Assembly (NCBI RefSeq): GCF_017161325.1
Contig: NZ_CP045670.1
Location: forward strand, 310,001 to 374,000
Length of the DNA stretch: 64,000 nucleotides
Direction: 5' to 3'
Origin: Treponema pedis
GTDB taxonomy: Bacteria > Spirochaetota > Spirochaetia > Treponematales > Treponemataceae
A model generated the notes under the pieces. It searched no databases, was not told the DNA's origin, and worked only from the letters and a program-made list of their open reading frames with translations. A program made the position numbers and the translations under genes. This document shows, in pieces, positions 35,201-43,529 of the stretch (within the stretch, counting starts at the first letter, position 1; every line of letters begins with the position of its first letter).

Positions 35201-36802
35201 CCGAATATAACGGCAATTTATGCAGGTGAAGGGGAGAAGATTTACGGATTTAAAACCGATGACGGTTTGGTTTCTTTTAATATAGATGAATCCCTTCCTA
35301 TTCATTTAAATATCGACGGTACGTTTACCGAGGAGTTAATAAATCTTAATTGTTCCAATATATTTATAGATATGCCTACAGTTATGAATTATATTCCTAA
35401 AAACGAAATTATCAAATTTTATACGGGAGAAATTACCGGAAGTTTTGATATTAAAGGAACTCAAAAAGGCCCTCTTTTTTACGGGAAACTTAACGGCTCT
35501 AAAATTACATGTTCATCGCCTAAATATTCACCCGATACTTACGGAGAAGCATCGGTTCCTATTACCCTTGACGGAACCGCTTTAACGGTTCCTTATACTA
35601 TTGTTCCGGGAAAAGCCGGAAGGCTTTGGGCGGAGGTTACTTCGGAATTTATCGGCTGGATTCCGTATTACACCGTTATAAAATGCGGAACGGTAGAAGA
35701 TGATATGGGTATATTAAAAACTAAAAACCTTGCTTTTCACTCCGACGGAAAAGCCAAGTGCGATATAGTAATTTCCATAAATCCGGAGCATATAAATTTG
35801 GAAGGCTCAGCCTATTTTGATAACGGATATTTTTCCGTACCTTTTAGCGAACTTTACAAAATAGAAGAATTATATTCGGGAAGAGGGCCTTCTTTCAGTA
35901 TGGTTTTAAATCTTAATTTGGGCAAAAAAAGCGAATTCCGCTTTCCTTCTACGGAATTCCCTTTTTTAAGAGCAATTGCATATACTGAAAAACCTCTTAA
36001 ACTTATTGTCGATCCGAACGGAGTTATATTCGAGATAGAAGGCTCCGCAAAAATACGCACCGGCGAGATATTTTATATAAAACGTAACTTTTTCGTAAAA
36101 GAAGGTAATATCGCTTTTGTTAAAAGTCCTACGGGAACGGAACCGGTTATATCGCTTGTGGCGGAAATAAGAGATAAGCTGCCTACGGGAGACCCTGTAA
36201 CTATCAGTTTAACCGCAAAAGACCAATATCTTGACCTTGAACGGTTTAATCCGACCATTACTACTTCTCCTCCTATGTCCGATACCGAAAGAATGATGTT
36301 GATAGGTCAGCTGGCCATAGGAAATGCAAATAACAGCAATGTTTTAAAAGAAGCTCTTTCAAGCGCCTCCGATGTTTTTGCGCAAATGGGGCTTTTAAAA
36401 AAGGCCGAGGCGGGAATAAGGGATTTTTTTCATCTTGATGTACTTTCCATGCGTACCTTGGTTTTACAAAATGTAATTTTAGGTAATTTATTTAAGTCTT
36501 CCTCCGATGCGCCATTGACAATCGGTAACTATTTTGATAATACAAGTGTTTACATTGGTAAGTATTTCGGTTCTGCCATATATGCGGACGCTATGCTGCA
36601 TCTAAGTTATTACGACCCTCTTGCAGCAAGAAAAGATAATGTAAGAAGATCGGTATACGGAAATTTATTGTTTCAACCGGAAATCGGTTTGGAAATGAAT
36701 ACTCCGTTTTTTTTGCTCAGATGGCATATAGCGCCTACAAGACCCGATACTATTTTCGTACCCGATACGGGATTGACTTTATCATGGAAATTTTTCTATT
36801 AA
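32300..36802 (+). CDS. tamB: TamB-like translocation/assembly module protein (DUF490)
   Basis: The 1,500-residue protein has one N-terminal membrane anchor (residues 9-28) and a very long beta-rich periplasmic region with AsmA-like repeats. It ends in the DUF490/TamB C-terminal domain (about residues 1150-1500), including GEIFYIKRNFFVKEGNIAF and MSDTERMMLIGQLAIG. TamB-type proteins bridge inner and outer membranes and help outer-membrane protein assembly or lipid transport. It is followed by bamA at 16 bases, the order found in T. pallidum (TP0325-TP0326). Translation appears to start with TTG at 32300; no ATG in frame is better placed and the ribosome site is weak. I use the symbol by family; orthology to E. 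coli TamB is distant. Confidence 0.85.
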   Translation: MKTVRKRRITEILIFLAIVMCSLVVFNPIYKLLENRLVSIRNQVISNIEKEFGIIIKYGGMSPSFFRKILVRDVTIYDAQAGDKIAYFSVIHFNYRISELIKRNPAAVISSVGIYDGTVDFNTSKNRALWEKISGGKTDGSEFVIEEDKLKSVLHEDLRETERIPFIKRIEYAISRFQNNIETTDIILRNILINYSTENLKSGLYISDGKINVLKEKTEFNLNSKLQYNNFTVKNFSDFKTAINISGSFYQKNLSASSIINFSDIKSGNISVPKISVFASYLNNVVSVTTLQDIHPIDIKGSWNVLRNSGTLNIECKDLQPIAIAFPNEDGSILGSLKNSEVTGFLNLNLSGKKEFTWNTKLNIFLPSFKLNGGNTGSTDIAVEALGDDNLIQINSFSAKGENINAFLSGSYKINEILPDFKLNIAKLKLPSMQPLSLQLNAASAAKSIFINIPKIAFGEAEVNNIRTVFERKKNKTDFYFNFNDKSGRFNLDGTLTHTGKNGEDKILGYLELHGAVDSIEVKNIYYASAAALGNSVNRNGAAENFIEQLKLTSEFYISSDFKNFSYNVIQTILASGAEDGFYALFSLNGNESSVEVNGIDLSFNKLNLKGSLNSSFGNGGLIFDSLLTLNDISYKASGLYENNTLNIYGDYGLNISVFKNENKNLAGNFLVKEFPMPFLNSVFSADLLFEYVNAKDWNFTCNFAKLEHLKSDISKQDENFEFEIAGAVTPKEAFFHTVKAGRKKSQLEGTVSFNLLPDSGDGLKKYSANVFISDADKREKIVLDSLFSFADKVYFDGKCIIENISLNRFFADQKKENKVNAEFLFLGSPETLSLKADLKELNYNLNGKPLIGNFTALLDDKQIIIEDTSFAWDIHKADKIAAEIKPEEGRGVFSFNYFLDKKGGETKASFYFDFNSPVFSNGESDKGLIAKLKALTSNYNVNMKISDWVIGGNQGKEPVTASLVREPNITAIYAGEGEKIYGFKTDDGLVSFNIDESLPIHLNIDGTFTEELINLNCSNIFIDMPTVMNYIPKNEIIKFYTGEITGSFDIKGTQKGPLFYGKLNGSKITCSSPKYSPDTYGEASVPITLDGTALTVPYTIVPGKAGRLWAEVTSEFIGWIPYYTVIKCGTVEDDMGILKTKNLAFHSDGKAKCDIVISINPEHINLEGSAYFDNGYFSVPFSELYKIEELYSGRGPSFSMVLNLNLGKKSEFRFPSTEFPFLRAIAYTEKPLKLIVDPNGVIFEIEGSAKIRTGEIFYIKRNFFVKEGNIAFVKSPTGTEPVISLVAEIRDKLPTGDPVTISLTAKDQYLDLERFNPTITTSPPMSDTERMMLIGQLAIGNANNSNVLKEALSSASDVFAQMGLLKKAEAGIRDFFHLDVLSMRTLVLQNVILGNLFKSSSDAPLTIGNYFDNTSVYIGKYFGSAIYADAMLHLSYYDPLAARKDNVRRSVYGNLLFQPEIGLEMNTPFFLLRWHIAPTRPDTIFVPDTGLTLSWKFFY

Positions 36803-36818
36803 TTTTAAGGGGATAAAA

Positions 36819-39263
36819 ATGTTAAAGAAAAAAGTTGCGTTTATAATTTTAGCAGCCGTTACAATTTCCTGTTTTGCTCAGGCGGCGGAAGGCTGGTATA
36901 ACGGTAAGTCCATTGTTAATATTCAGTTTAAAGGACTTCATACCGTAAATTCCGCGGAATTGGACGAAGTTTTTAAACAGTATAAAGGCAAGCCCTTTTC
37001 TGATGACTTATATTGGGAAATTTTACAAAAAATTTATGCTTTGGATTATTTTAATAATATAGAATCTAAGGCTCTTCCCGCCGATAACGAATATTCTTCG
37101 GTTTATTTGGAATTTGTTGTAACCGAAAAACCCGCCGTTAAAAATATAGTTTTTATAGGTATAAACCAGGTAGGAAAGTCCGATTTGCTTTCCGCGGCAA
37201 GCTTGAAAAAGGGCGATATTTATAATGAAGCCGCTATGCAAAACGATACGCGCGCAATTAAGGCCAAGTACGTGGAAAAAGGCTTTACAAAGGCGGAAGT
37301 TTCCGCAAAAGCCGTAGAGGATAAAGAAAATAATGCCGTAACAATAGAATATACCGTTACCGAAGGAAAAATGTCCGTTATTACCGCTATTAAGTTTGAA
37401 GGTAACTCCAAATTCCCCGAAAAAGCGATAAAAAAGGTTTTAGTTTCAAAAGAAGCCGGGTTTCTTCAAAAAGGGGCTTTTCAGGAAGCCGCCTTACAGG
37501 ACGATAAAAACGCAATTAAAATGTTTTACGGAGAAAAGGGCTATATAGACGCTCATGTTGAAAGCATAAAAAAAGACGTCGATTCGGAAAGCGACCCTTT
37601 AAAAGAAAAGATAACTCTAACTTATGTAATTATGGAAGGAGACCAATTTAAATATACGGGAGTAAATTTCAGCGGCAATTATCTTTTTTCTTCCGAAGAG
37701 CTTACTAAAAGACTTAATATGAAAACGGGAGAGGTTTTTAATTCGGTAAAATTTGAGAGGGGGTTTTTATCCGTTATAGAATTATATTTTGAAAACGGAT
37801 ATACCAGCAATTACATAGATAAAAAAGAAGAGCGTAACGAGGCTGCAAAAGAAATAGGTTATACAATTACTATTGTTGAACGGGAACGAAGCCATGTTGA
37901 AAAAATAATAATAAAAGGCAATAAAAAAACGAAAGATTATGTTATTTTGCGCGAAATGCTTTTAAAAGAAGGCGATGTTTTCAGTAAAACAAAATTTGTA
38001 AACAGTTTTAGGAATTTGTACAATTTGCGGTATTTTTCGTCGGTTGTACCCGATGTACAGCAAGGCTCCGAACAGGACTTGGTCGATGTAGTTGTAAATG
38101 TAGAAGAACAAAATACGGCTACCGTAAACTTCGGTATAAGTTTTTCAGGCGTTTCTGACGCTTCAACATTTCCTATGTCGGTTTTTACTCAATGGGAAGA
38201 AAGAAATTTAATGGGAACGGGCAGGGAGCTTTCCGCCGGTTTAAATGCTTCTCCGGATACACAAAGCCTTACCTTGGGATTTACGGAAAATTGGTTTTTA
38301 GGAACACCTCTTTCAGTCGGGTTTACATTTTCGGCTACTCATAAAAAGCTGTATACTTATTCGGACTCGAAATATCCTATCGGTATAATAGACAGCGGAA
38401 ATCCTTTAAGTAATGATGTTTCTCTTGCTGACGCATATAAAATGAAGTACGACAGACTGGAATTCGATTTCGGTATAAATTCCGGTTATAGATGGTTTCC
38501 CAAATTTGCAACCGTTACTTTAAAAGGCGGAATCAATTTCGGTATCGTTAAAAATTTTTATAATAATAAGCTGTATCGGCCCTTTGAAATTGCCGTACGC
38601 AGCCAGCAGGCAAAGTGGAGTTTAAATAATGCTTTATGGACTCAAGTGTCTTTAGACGATAGAGATGTCGCTCATGACCCGTCAAGGGGCTGGTTTTTGA
38701 GCCAAAGGTTTACCTTTGTAGGAGTGCTTCCTAAGGTTGAAGATGAATATTATTTTAAATCCGATACAAAGGCGGAGGTTTATTTTACTTTATTGGATTA
38801 TCCGGTTTCGGATATTTGGAATTTAAAATTCGTTCTCGGATTTTATTCGGGCTTTTCGTTCCAAGTGCCTACTACAAAAAGGGCTATAAGCTGGGAAAAC
38901 AGACTTAATATAGACGGAATGTTTATAGGACGCGGCTGGCTTGGGCTCGGATACGAAGAGCGGGGAAACGTTATGCAAAATAACTGGATAGAATTCAGAT
39001 GGCCGCTTGCACACGGAATTCTTTCTTTCGACTTTTTCTTTGATGCCGTTGCGGTTAAAAAGGATATACGGGACTTAAAAAGTTTACATATAAACGATTA
39101 TTATTTCAGTTTCGGTCCGGGCTTAAGATTTTCCATTCAGCAATTCCCCTTACGCTTAATGTTTGCAAATACATTTAAGTCGATAAACGGAAAACCGGTT
39201 TGGGGAAACGGAAAAAAAGCCGACTGGCGGTTTGTAATTTCATTTAATATACCTAATATTTAA
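36819..39263 (+). CDS. bamA: Outer membrane protein assembly factor BamA (Omp85)
   Basis: The 814-residue precursor has a signal peptide (residues 1-22), five POTRA domains (about 28-425; repeated patterns such as VTEGKMSVITAIKFEGNSKF and MEGDQFKYTGVNFSGNYLF) and a C-terminal 16-strand barrel ending in an aromatic-rich strand (WRFVISFNIPNI). The barrel includes the Omp85 signature GRGWLGLGYEERG (about 705-717). BamA inserts barrel proteins into the outer membrane. The T. pallidum counterpart is TP0326 (Tp92). Ribosome site aagggg before the ATG. The gene is 16 bases after tamB and 17 before skp. Confidence 0.95.
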   Translation: MLKKKVAFIILAAVTISCFAQAAEGWYNGKSIVNIQFKGLHTVNSAELDEVFKQYKGKPFSDDLYWEILQKIYALDYFNNIESKALPADNEYSSVYLEFVVTEKPAVKNIVFIGINQVGKSDLLSAASLKKGDIYNEAAMQNDTRAIKAKYVEKGFTKAEVSAKAVEDKENNAVTIEYTVTEGKMSVITAIKFEGNSKFPEKAIKKVLVSKEAGFLQKGAFQEAALQDDKNAIKMFYGEKGYIDAHVESIKKDVDSESDPLKEKITLTYVIMEGDQFKYTGVNFSGNYLFSSEELTKRLNMKTGEVFNSVKFERGFLSVIELYFENGYTSNYIDKKEERNEAAKEIGYTITIVERERSHVEKIIIKGNKKTKDYVILREMLLKEGDVFSKTKFVNSFRNLYNLRYFSSVVPDVQQGSEQDLVDVVVNVEEQNTATVNFGISFSGVSDASTFPMSVFTQWEERNLMGTGRELSAGLNASPDTQSLTLGFTENWFLGTPLSVGFTFSATHKKLYTYSDSKYPIGIIDSGNPLSNDVSLADAYKMKYDRLEFDFGINSGYRWFPKFATVTLKGGINFGIVKNFYNNKLYRPFEIAVRSQQAKWSLNNALWTQVSLDDRDVAHDPSRGWFLSQRFTFVGVLPKVEDEYYFKSDTKAEVYFTLLDYPVSDIWNLKFVLGFYSGFSFQVPTTKRAISWENRLNIDGMFIGRGWLGLGYEERGNVMQNNWIEFRWPLAHGILSFDFFFDAVAVKKDIRDLKSLHINDYYFSFGPGLRFSIQQFPLRLMFANTFKSINGKPVWGNGKKADWRFVISFNIPNI

Positions 39264-39280
39264 TAAATGAGGAGTGTAAA

Positions 39281-39799
39281 ATGAACAAAAAGGTTATCAG
39301 CGGAATTCTTTTGTTGTTTATTTTTATCTGTGCGGGCTTTGCACAGCAAATTACGCGGTTTGCGGTTGTAGATACTTCCGCAATTTTCGATACTTTTAGG
39401 CGGGATTCCAAATCCGCACGGGATTATAAAGAAAAGCAGGAAAAATATACCGCAAAGACAAAAGAACTTTCCGATGAAATTGTAAAACTGCGTCAAAAAA
39501 AGGTTGATGCGGTTGCGGCGAATAAGGAAAGTGTTGCTCAAAAATACGAAGAGCAAATTAAATCCAAGGTGGCATTTTTGCAGGAATATGTAAAAGCCTG
39601 TAATGACGAACTTGAAATGCTTAAGCGGGATTTAATTAACGATGATGAATTTTATTCTTCACTTTATGAAGCGATTAAGCGGGTTGCGGAAACAGAAGGC
39701 TATACTATGGTTTTAACATTGCAGCAAAGCATAGGTATAATTTGGTACAGCCCGACCGTGGATATAACCGATAAAGTAATTCAGGAATTAAAAAAATAA
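39281..39799 (+). CDS. OmpH/Skp-family periplasmic chaperone
   Basis: The 172-residue product has a signal peptide (residues 1-21, CAGFAQQ), an initial beta segment ITRFAVVDTSAIFD, then two long coiled-coil helices (about 45-125, the Skp tentacles) and a return strand VDITDKVIQELKK. Skp proteins hold unfolded outer-membrane proteins for BamA, and the gene lies directly behind bamA (17 bases) as in T. pallidum TP0327. Its stop codon is immediately followed by the GTG start of mutS, indicating coupling. Length is typical. Confidence 0.9.
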   Translation: MNKKVISGILLLFIFICAGFAQQITRFAVVDTSAIFDTFRRDSKSARDYKEKQEKYTAKTKELSDEIVKLRQKKVDAVAANKESVAQKYEEQIKSKVAFLQEYVKACNDELEMLKRDLINDDEFYSSLYEAIKRVAETEGYTMVLTLQQSIGIIWYSPTVDITDKVIQELKK

Positions 39800-42460
39800 G
39801 TGAATAAGCCGCTTACGCCGATGATGAGGCAATACTTCGATATAAAATCGAAGCACAAAGATGAGATTCTTTTTTTTAGGCTCGGCGATTTTTATGAAAT
39901 GTTTTACGATGAGGCTGTTGAAGTAAGCCGACTCTTAAATTTAACTCTCACAAAAAGAGCCGAAGTTCCTATGTGCGGCGTGCCGTATCATGCCGCAAAA
40001 ATTTATATTTCCCGTCTTTTGCGTGCCGGGAAAAAAGTTGCTATTTGCGAACAAATAACGGAACCTGTTGCCGGCGGTTTAACCGAAAGACAGGTAGTTG
40101 AAGTAATTACTCCCGGTACGGTTGCCGAAGAAGATTTTTTGGAGCAGGGCTCCGATAATTATCTTGCGGCAATTTATTGCTCAAACAAAAAGACTCAAGG
40201 CTGCTGCGGTTCGGATTTTTATGCCGGCTTTGCATACATAGATATTACCACCGGTAATTTTTATGCAACTTCTTTTCCGAAATCCGATTTTAACGAACAA
40301 TTTTTAAAAGAAATAGGAAGAGTGGCTCCTAAAGAAATTTTAATTCAACAGTCTTTACAAGCCGAATTTCCGTTGTTTAAAAAGATGCTTTCGGAATATC
40401 CTCAAATGCTGCAAAACTTTTATCCTGATTGGAGTTTTAACCCGGAGCAGGCGGAAAAAAGGCTTTGCGGTTTATTCGGTACCGAAAATCTTAAAGGATT
40501 TTCTCTTAATACCGATTCTCCCGAAATTCCTCCCGCCGCCCTGCTTGTGCAATATTTGGAAGAAACTTCCTTTAAAAATATTCCGCATATTTCAGGTATT
40601 AAAATTTACACCGAAAGCGATTTTGTTTCTCTTGACGATTCCACACGGAAAAATTTGGAGCTGGTTTATAATCTTAGGGATAACACTACCGCTTACACCT
40701 TATTTGAAGCCGTAAACTATACCCGAACGGCAATGGGACAAAGATTGCTTAGGAGGCGGATAAATTATCCTCTTAACAAAAAAAGCGAAATAGATAAGCG
40801 GCTTGAAAAAGTTGACTGTTTATATCGGGACCAAAAAACAGCGGCGGCGGTTTACGGAAACCTTTCATCGATTTTGGATATAGAACGTTTATCCGGAAGA
40901 ATTGCAATGAAAAAAACACACGGTAAAGATTTACTTGCTTTAAAACAAAGTTTGGAAGCCGTGATGAAAATAGGCTCTTTACTGAAAGAGAAAAATTTTC
41001 AATTTTTACAAATAAGCGCTGAAGAAGAGACTTCTCTTTTTGAAATGCACGCTCTCCTTGAAGCTTCAATAAATGAAGAATGTACCGTTTCGTTTACGGA
41101 CGGAAGGTTAATTAAAAAGGGGTTTTCGGAAGAGGCCGACCGTTTAAAATCGTTGAAAGAAAACGCACACGGCATTCTTGAAGAGTATCTTTATCAAGAG
41201 CGAAAATCTACGGGAATTAACAATTTAAAAATTAAATATAACCGAATGATGGGCTATTTTTTGGAAGTTTCACTTGGAAATGTTTCGGCAGTGCCCGATT
41301 ATTTTATAAGACAGCGCTCTCTTGCAAATGTAGACAGGTTTACTACCGAAAAATTAAAGCAAATTGAAGACGATATAAACAGTGCCGAAGAAAATTTAAT
41401 TGAAATAGAAAAAAAATTATTTGCGGAAGTTTGTTCAAAAATTATGCTAAAAAATAAACTTTTAAATAAACTTGCCGAAGAAATTGCGGAGCTGGACGTA
41501 AGCCATTCTTTTGCTAAAGCTGCCGTTTTGAATGCATGGACCAGACCCGAACTTGTAGATTATGCCGGTGTTTTAAACATAGTAAACGGCAGGCATCCTG
41601 TTGTAGAAAAACATTTGCCTTCAGGTGAATTCGTGCCTAATTCCATTTTACTTTCTTCCGATACTGAAAAAACATGCGGCGAGACAAAGTCGGAAATACC
41701 TTCTTTTGCGCTTATTACCGGTCCGAATATGGCCGGAAAAAGCACGTTTTTACGGCAAACTGCCCTAATTGCATTGCTTGCGCAAATCGGCTCTTTTGTT
41801 CCTGCGGAAAAGGCGGAAATAAGCCCCGTAGATAAAATATTTTGCCGTGTAGGCGCGTCCGATAATTTAGCGCGCGGAGAATCCACATTTTTAGTGGAAA
41901 TGACTGAAACCGCCTATATTCTCAATTCGGCTACAAAAAACAGTTTGGTTATTATGGACGAAGTCGGCAGGGGAACTTCTACCGAAGACGGGCTTGCAAT
42001 TGCGCAAGCCGTAAGCGAATATCTTTTAAATAAAATAGGAGCGAAAACTCTTTTTGCAACGCATTATCATGAGCTTTCCCGCCTTGAACATAAACGTATG
42101 ACTAATTTAAAATTGGAAGTTCTTGAGGCGGACGGAAAAATCGTATTTTTAAAAAAAGTTACGAGCGGCGCCGCCGAAAGCTCTTACGGCATTCACGTTG
42201 CGGGCTTGGCAGGTATCCCTGAAGAAGTTTTAAGGAGGGCCGAAAATCTTTTACATGCGGCCGTTCAATTAAAAAAGAATGCCTCCTATATTGAAAATAC
42301 CTCCGCTTCTGCGGAACCTCAAAATACCGAAAGTATTTCACTTTTTAGCGAAGAAGAAATGATTCTTAACGAATTGCTTTCGGTAAATACGGATAATATT
42401 ACGCCTCTTGAAGCCTTACAGATAATTTCAGGCTGGAAGTCAAAACTTTTAGGAAGGTAA
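39800..42460 (+). CDS. mutS: DNA mismatch repair protein MutS
   Basis: The 886-residue ATPase recognises base mismatches. The mismatch-contact Phe-x-Glu motif is Phe31-Tyr-Glu33 in RLGDFYEMFYDEA. The connector, lever (about 255-560) and clamp regions follow. The ATPase domain has Walker A GPNMAGKSTFLRQ (about residues 640-652), Walker B VIMDEVGRGTST (about 717-728) and FATHYHEL (about 753-760). A C-terminal dimer segment closes the protein. The start is GTG at 39800, directly after the skp stop. This cell is thus expected to have mismatch repair, which bears on the stability of the homopolymer tracts seen elsewhere. Its last coding base is 125 bases before the cyclase gene, which has its own promoter. 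Confidence 0.97.
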   Translation: MNKPLTPMMRQYFDIKSKHKDEILFFRLGDFYEMFYDEAVEVSRLLNLTLTKRAEVPMCGVPYHAAKIYISRLLRAGKKVAICEQITEPVAGGLTERQVVEVITPGTVAEEDFLEQGSDNYLAAIYCSNKKTQGCCGSDFYAGFAYIDITTGNFYATSFPKSDFNEQFLKEIGRVAPKEILIQQSLQAEFPLFKKMLSEYPQMLQNFYPDWSFNPEQAEKRLCGLFGTENLKGFSLNTDSPEIPPAALLVQYLEETSFKNIPHISGIKIYTESDFVSLDDSTRKNLELVYNLRDNTTAYTLFEAVNYTRTAMGQRLLRRRINYPLNKKSEIDKRLEKVDCLYRDQKTAAAVYGNLSSILDIERLSGRIAMKKTHGKDLLALKQSLEAVMKIGSLLKEKNFQFLQISAEEETSLFEMHALLEASINEECTVSFTDGRLIKKGFSEEADRLKSLKENAHGILEEYLYQERKSTGINNLKIKYNRMMGYFLEVSLGNVSAVPDYFIRQRSLANVDRFTTEKLKQIEDDINSAEENLIEIEKKLFAEVCSKIMLKNKLLNKLAEEIAELDVSHSFAKAAVLNAWTRPELVDYAGVLNIVNGRHPVVEKHLPSGEFVPNSILLSSDTEKTCGETKSEIPSFALITGPNMAGKSTFLRQTALIALLAQIGSFVPAEKAEISPVDKIFCRVGASDNLARGESTFLVEMTETAYILNSATKNSLVIMDEVGRGTSTEDGLAIAQAVSEYLLNKIGAKTLFATHYHELSRLEHKRMTNLKLEVLEADGKIVFLKKVTSGAAESSYGIHVAGLAGIPEEVLRRAENLLHAAVQLKKNASYIENTSASAEPQNTESISLFSEEEMILNELLSVNTDNITPLEALQIISGWKSKLLGR

Positions 42461-42549
42461 ATTGTGAGGCAAGGAAGATTGACCGTCTTTAAAAACTTAC
42501 ATATTTATTCAGATAGGTTTAAATATTATACGTTAAGAACAAAAAACAC

Positions 42550-42578
42550 TTGCTATTTTTAAAAATTTAGGTTACACT
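42550..42578 (+). promoter_or_regulatory. Promoter immediately upstream of the cyclase gene
   Basis: TTGCTA (42550-42555), 17-base spacer, TACACT (42573-42578), then six bases to the ATG at 42585. The mRNA is predicted to be leaderless and no ribosome site exists. Confidence 0.6.
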
Positions 42579-42584
42579 ATTGGT

Positions 42585-43340
42585 ATGACCAATAACGACA
42601 ATATAGAAATGAATTTGGATTCTTTATCGGCTAAAGATGTTCCTATTACACTTGATACGATGACCTTGGACGCTCTAAGTAAAATGCCTGTAGATATTTT
42701 CGATAATATTTACCTCGGAGAAACAAGGCCTCACTCTCTTATTCTTTGTATTGATGTGCGCGGATTCAGCGATTTTATGTGCAGCTATGAGGAAAAAACC
42801 GTTTTTTCGCTGATTAAATCGTTTACTTCCAATTTACTTTCATGTATAAATCAATTCGGATATAATTGCTCATATTATAAACTTCTCGGAGACGGTGCTC
42901 TTGTAATATGGGATAAATTGGACGGCACCGCTATAAAAGAGGCTGTAGATATTTTTCAAACTTATATGGAATTTTCTCATGAGGAATTATTTAAGCCTTA
43001 TAAAAATTTATCGCTCGGCGGAGCCCTTGTTTTGGATACCGTATATAAATATGAAATTTCCGCCGAGGCTTCTCAGCTTAAATATAGAGATTATGTAGGT
43101 TACGGTATAAATCTCGCCTGCCGTTTGCAAAACCTTGCGGCGGGAGGTGAATTAATTGTATGTAAAAAATTGGTAGACATAGGTGCCGTTTATGCAAAAA
43201 AGAAAACGGAACCTGAAACCTTGGAAAAGTTAAAAGAGCTTAAAGGATTAAAACCTGAAGATAAGGATTCTTTGTATTTATACAACGGAATAAATCCTAA
43301 AATTCTTTCAATTTTTAAAGTTTTAAGTTTAAAAATGTAA
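42585..43340 (+). CDS. Class III adenylate/guanylate cyclase, single-domain
   Basis: The 251-residue cytoplasmic protein is essentially one cyclase homology domain (about residues 48-205). Metal ligands are Asp57 (CIDVRGFSDFM) and Asp103 (YKLLGDGALVIWD). Lys99 is at the adenine-specifying position, which favours ATP as substrate. The stretch YVGYGINLACRLQNLA supplies the conserved Asn and Arg of the transition-state site (the usual GDTVNLAAR is GYGINLACR). No sensor domain or membrane segment precedes it, so regulation is unclear. It is monocistronic. Confidence 0.85.
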   Translation: MTNNDNIEMNLDSLSAKDVPITLDTMTLDALSKMPVDIFDNIYLGETRPHSLILCIDVRGFSDFMCSYEEKTVFSLIKSFTSNLLSCINQFGYNCSYYKLLGDGALVIWDKLDGTAIKEAVDIFQTYMEFSHEELFKPYKNLSLGGALVLDTVYKYEISAEASQLKYRDYVGYGINLACRLQNLAAGGELIVCKKLVDIGAVYAKKKTEPETLEKLKELKGLKPEDKDSLYLYNGINPKILSIFKVLSLKM

Positions 43341-43434
43341 AAAGCCTTTACAATGTGATTATTTTTTTTACGAAATGTAATTTATCGTACTTTAATTACT
43401 TTTTCAGTTGATAAATTTTATAACGGCATAATAC

Positions 43435-43463
43435 TTGAATAATACTCGAATTTATTATAGAAT
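43435..43463 (+). promoter_or_regulatory. Promoter for grdC-grdD
   Basis: TTGAAT (43435-43440), 17-base spacer, TAGAAT (43458-43463). Transcription would begin about 43470, at the foot of the next hairpin. Confidence 0.55.
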
Positions 43464-43466
43464 AAA

Positions 43467-43493
43467 GGACCGGTTTTAACCGGCTTATTTTTT
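43467..43493 (+). terminator. Terminator-like hairpin at the 5' end of the grdC leader
   Basis: The self-complementary ccggttttaaccgg (43470-43483) is followed by ctta and a T6 run (43488-43493). It may end cyclase transcription, or, since it begins at the predicted grdC transcript start, act as an early stem-loop of that leader. The ribosome site of grdC is ggagg at about 43520. Confidence 0.5.
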
Positions 43494-43529
43494 CTATATT
43501 CTTACAATATACGATAATTTGGAGGCATT

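Noticed and set aside
42585-43340. GGDEF (c-di-GMP synthase) domain
   Set aside because: The two-Asp cyclase homology motifs CIDVRGFS and KLLGDG identify a class III nucleotide cyclase.
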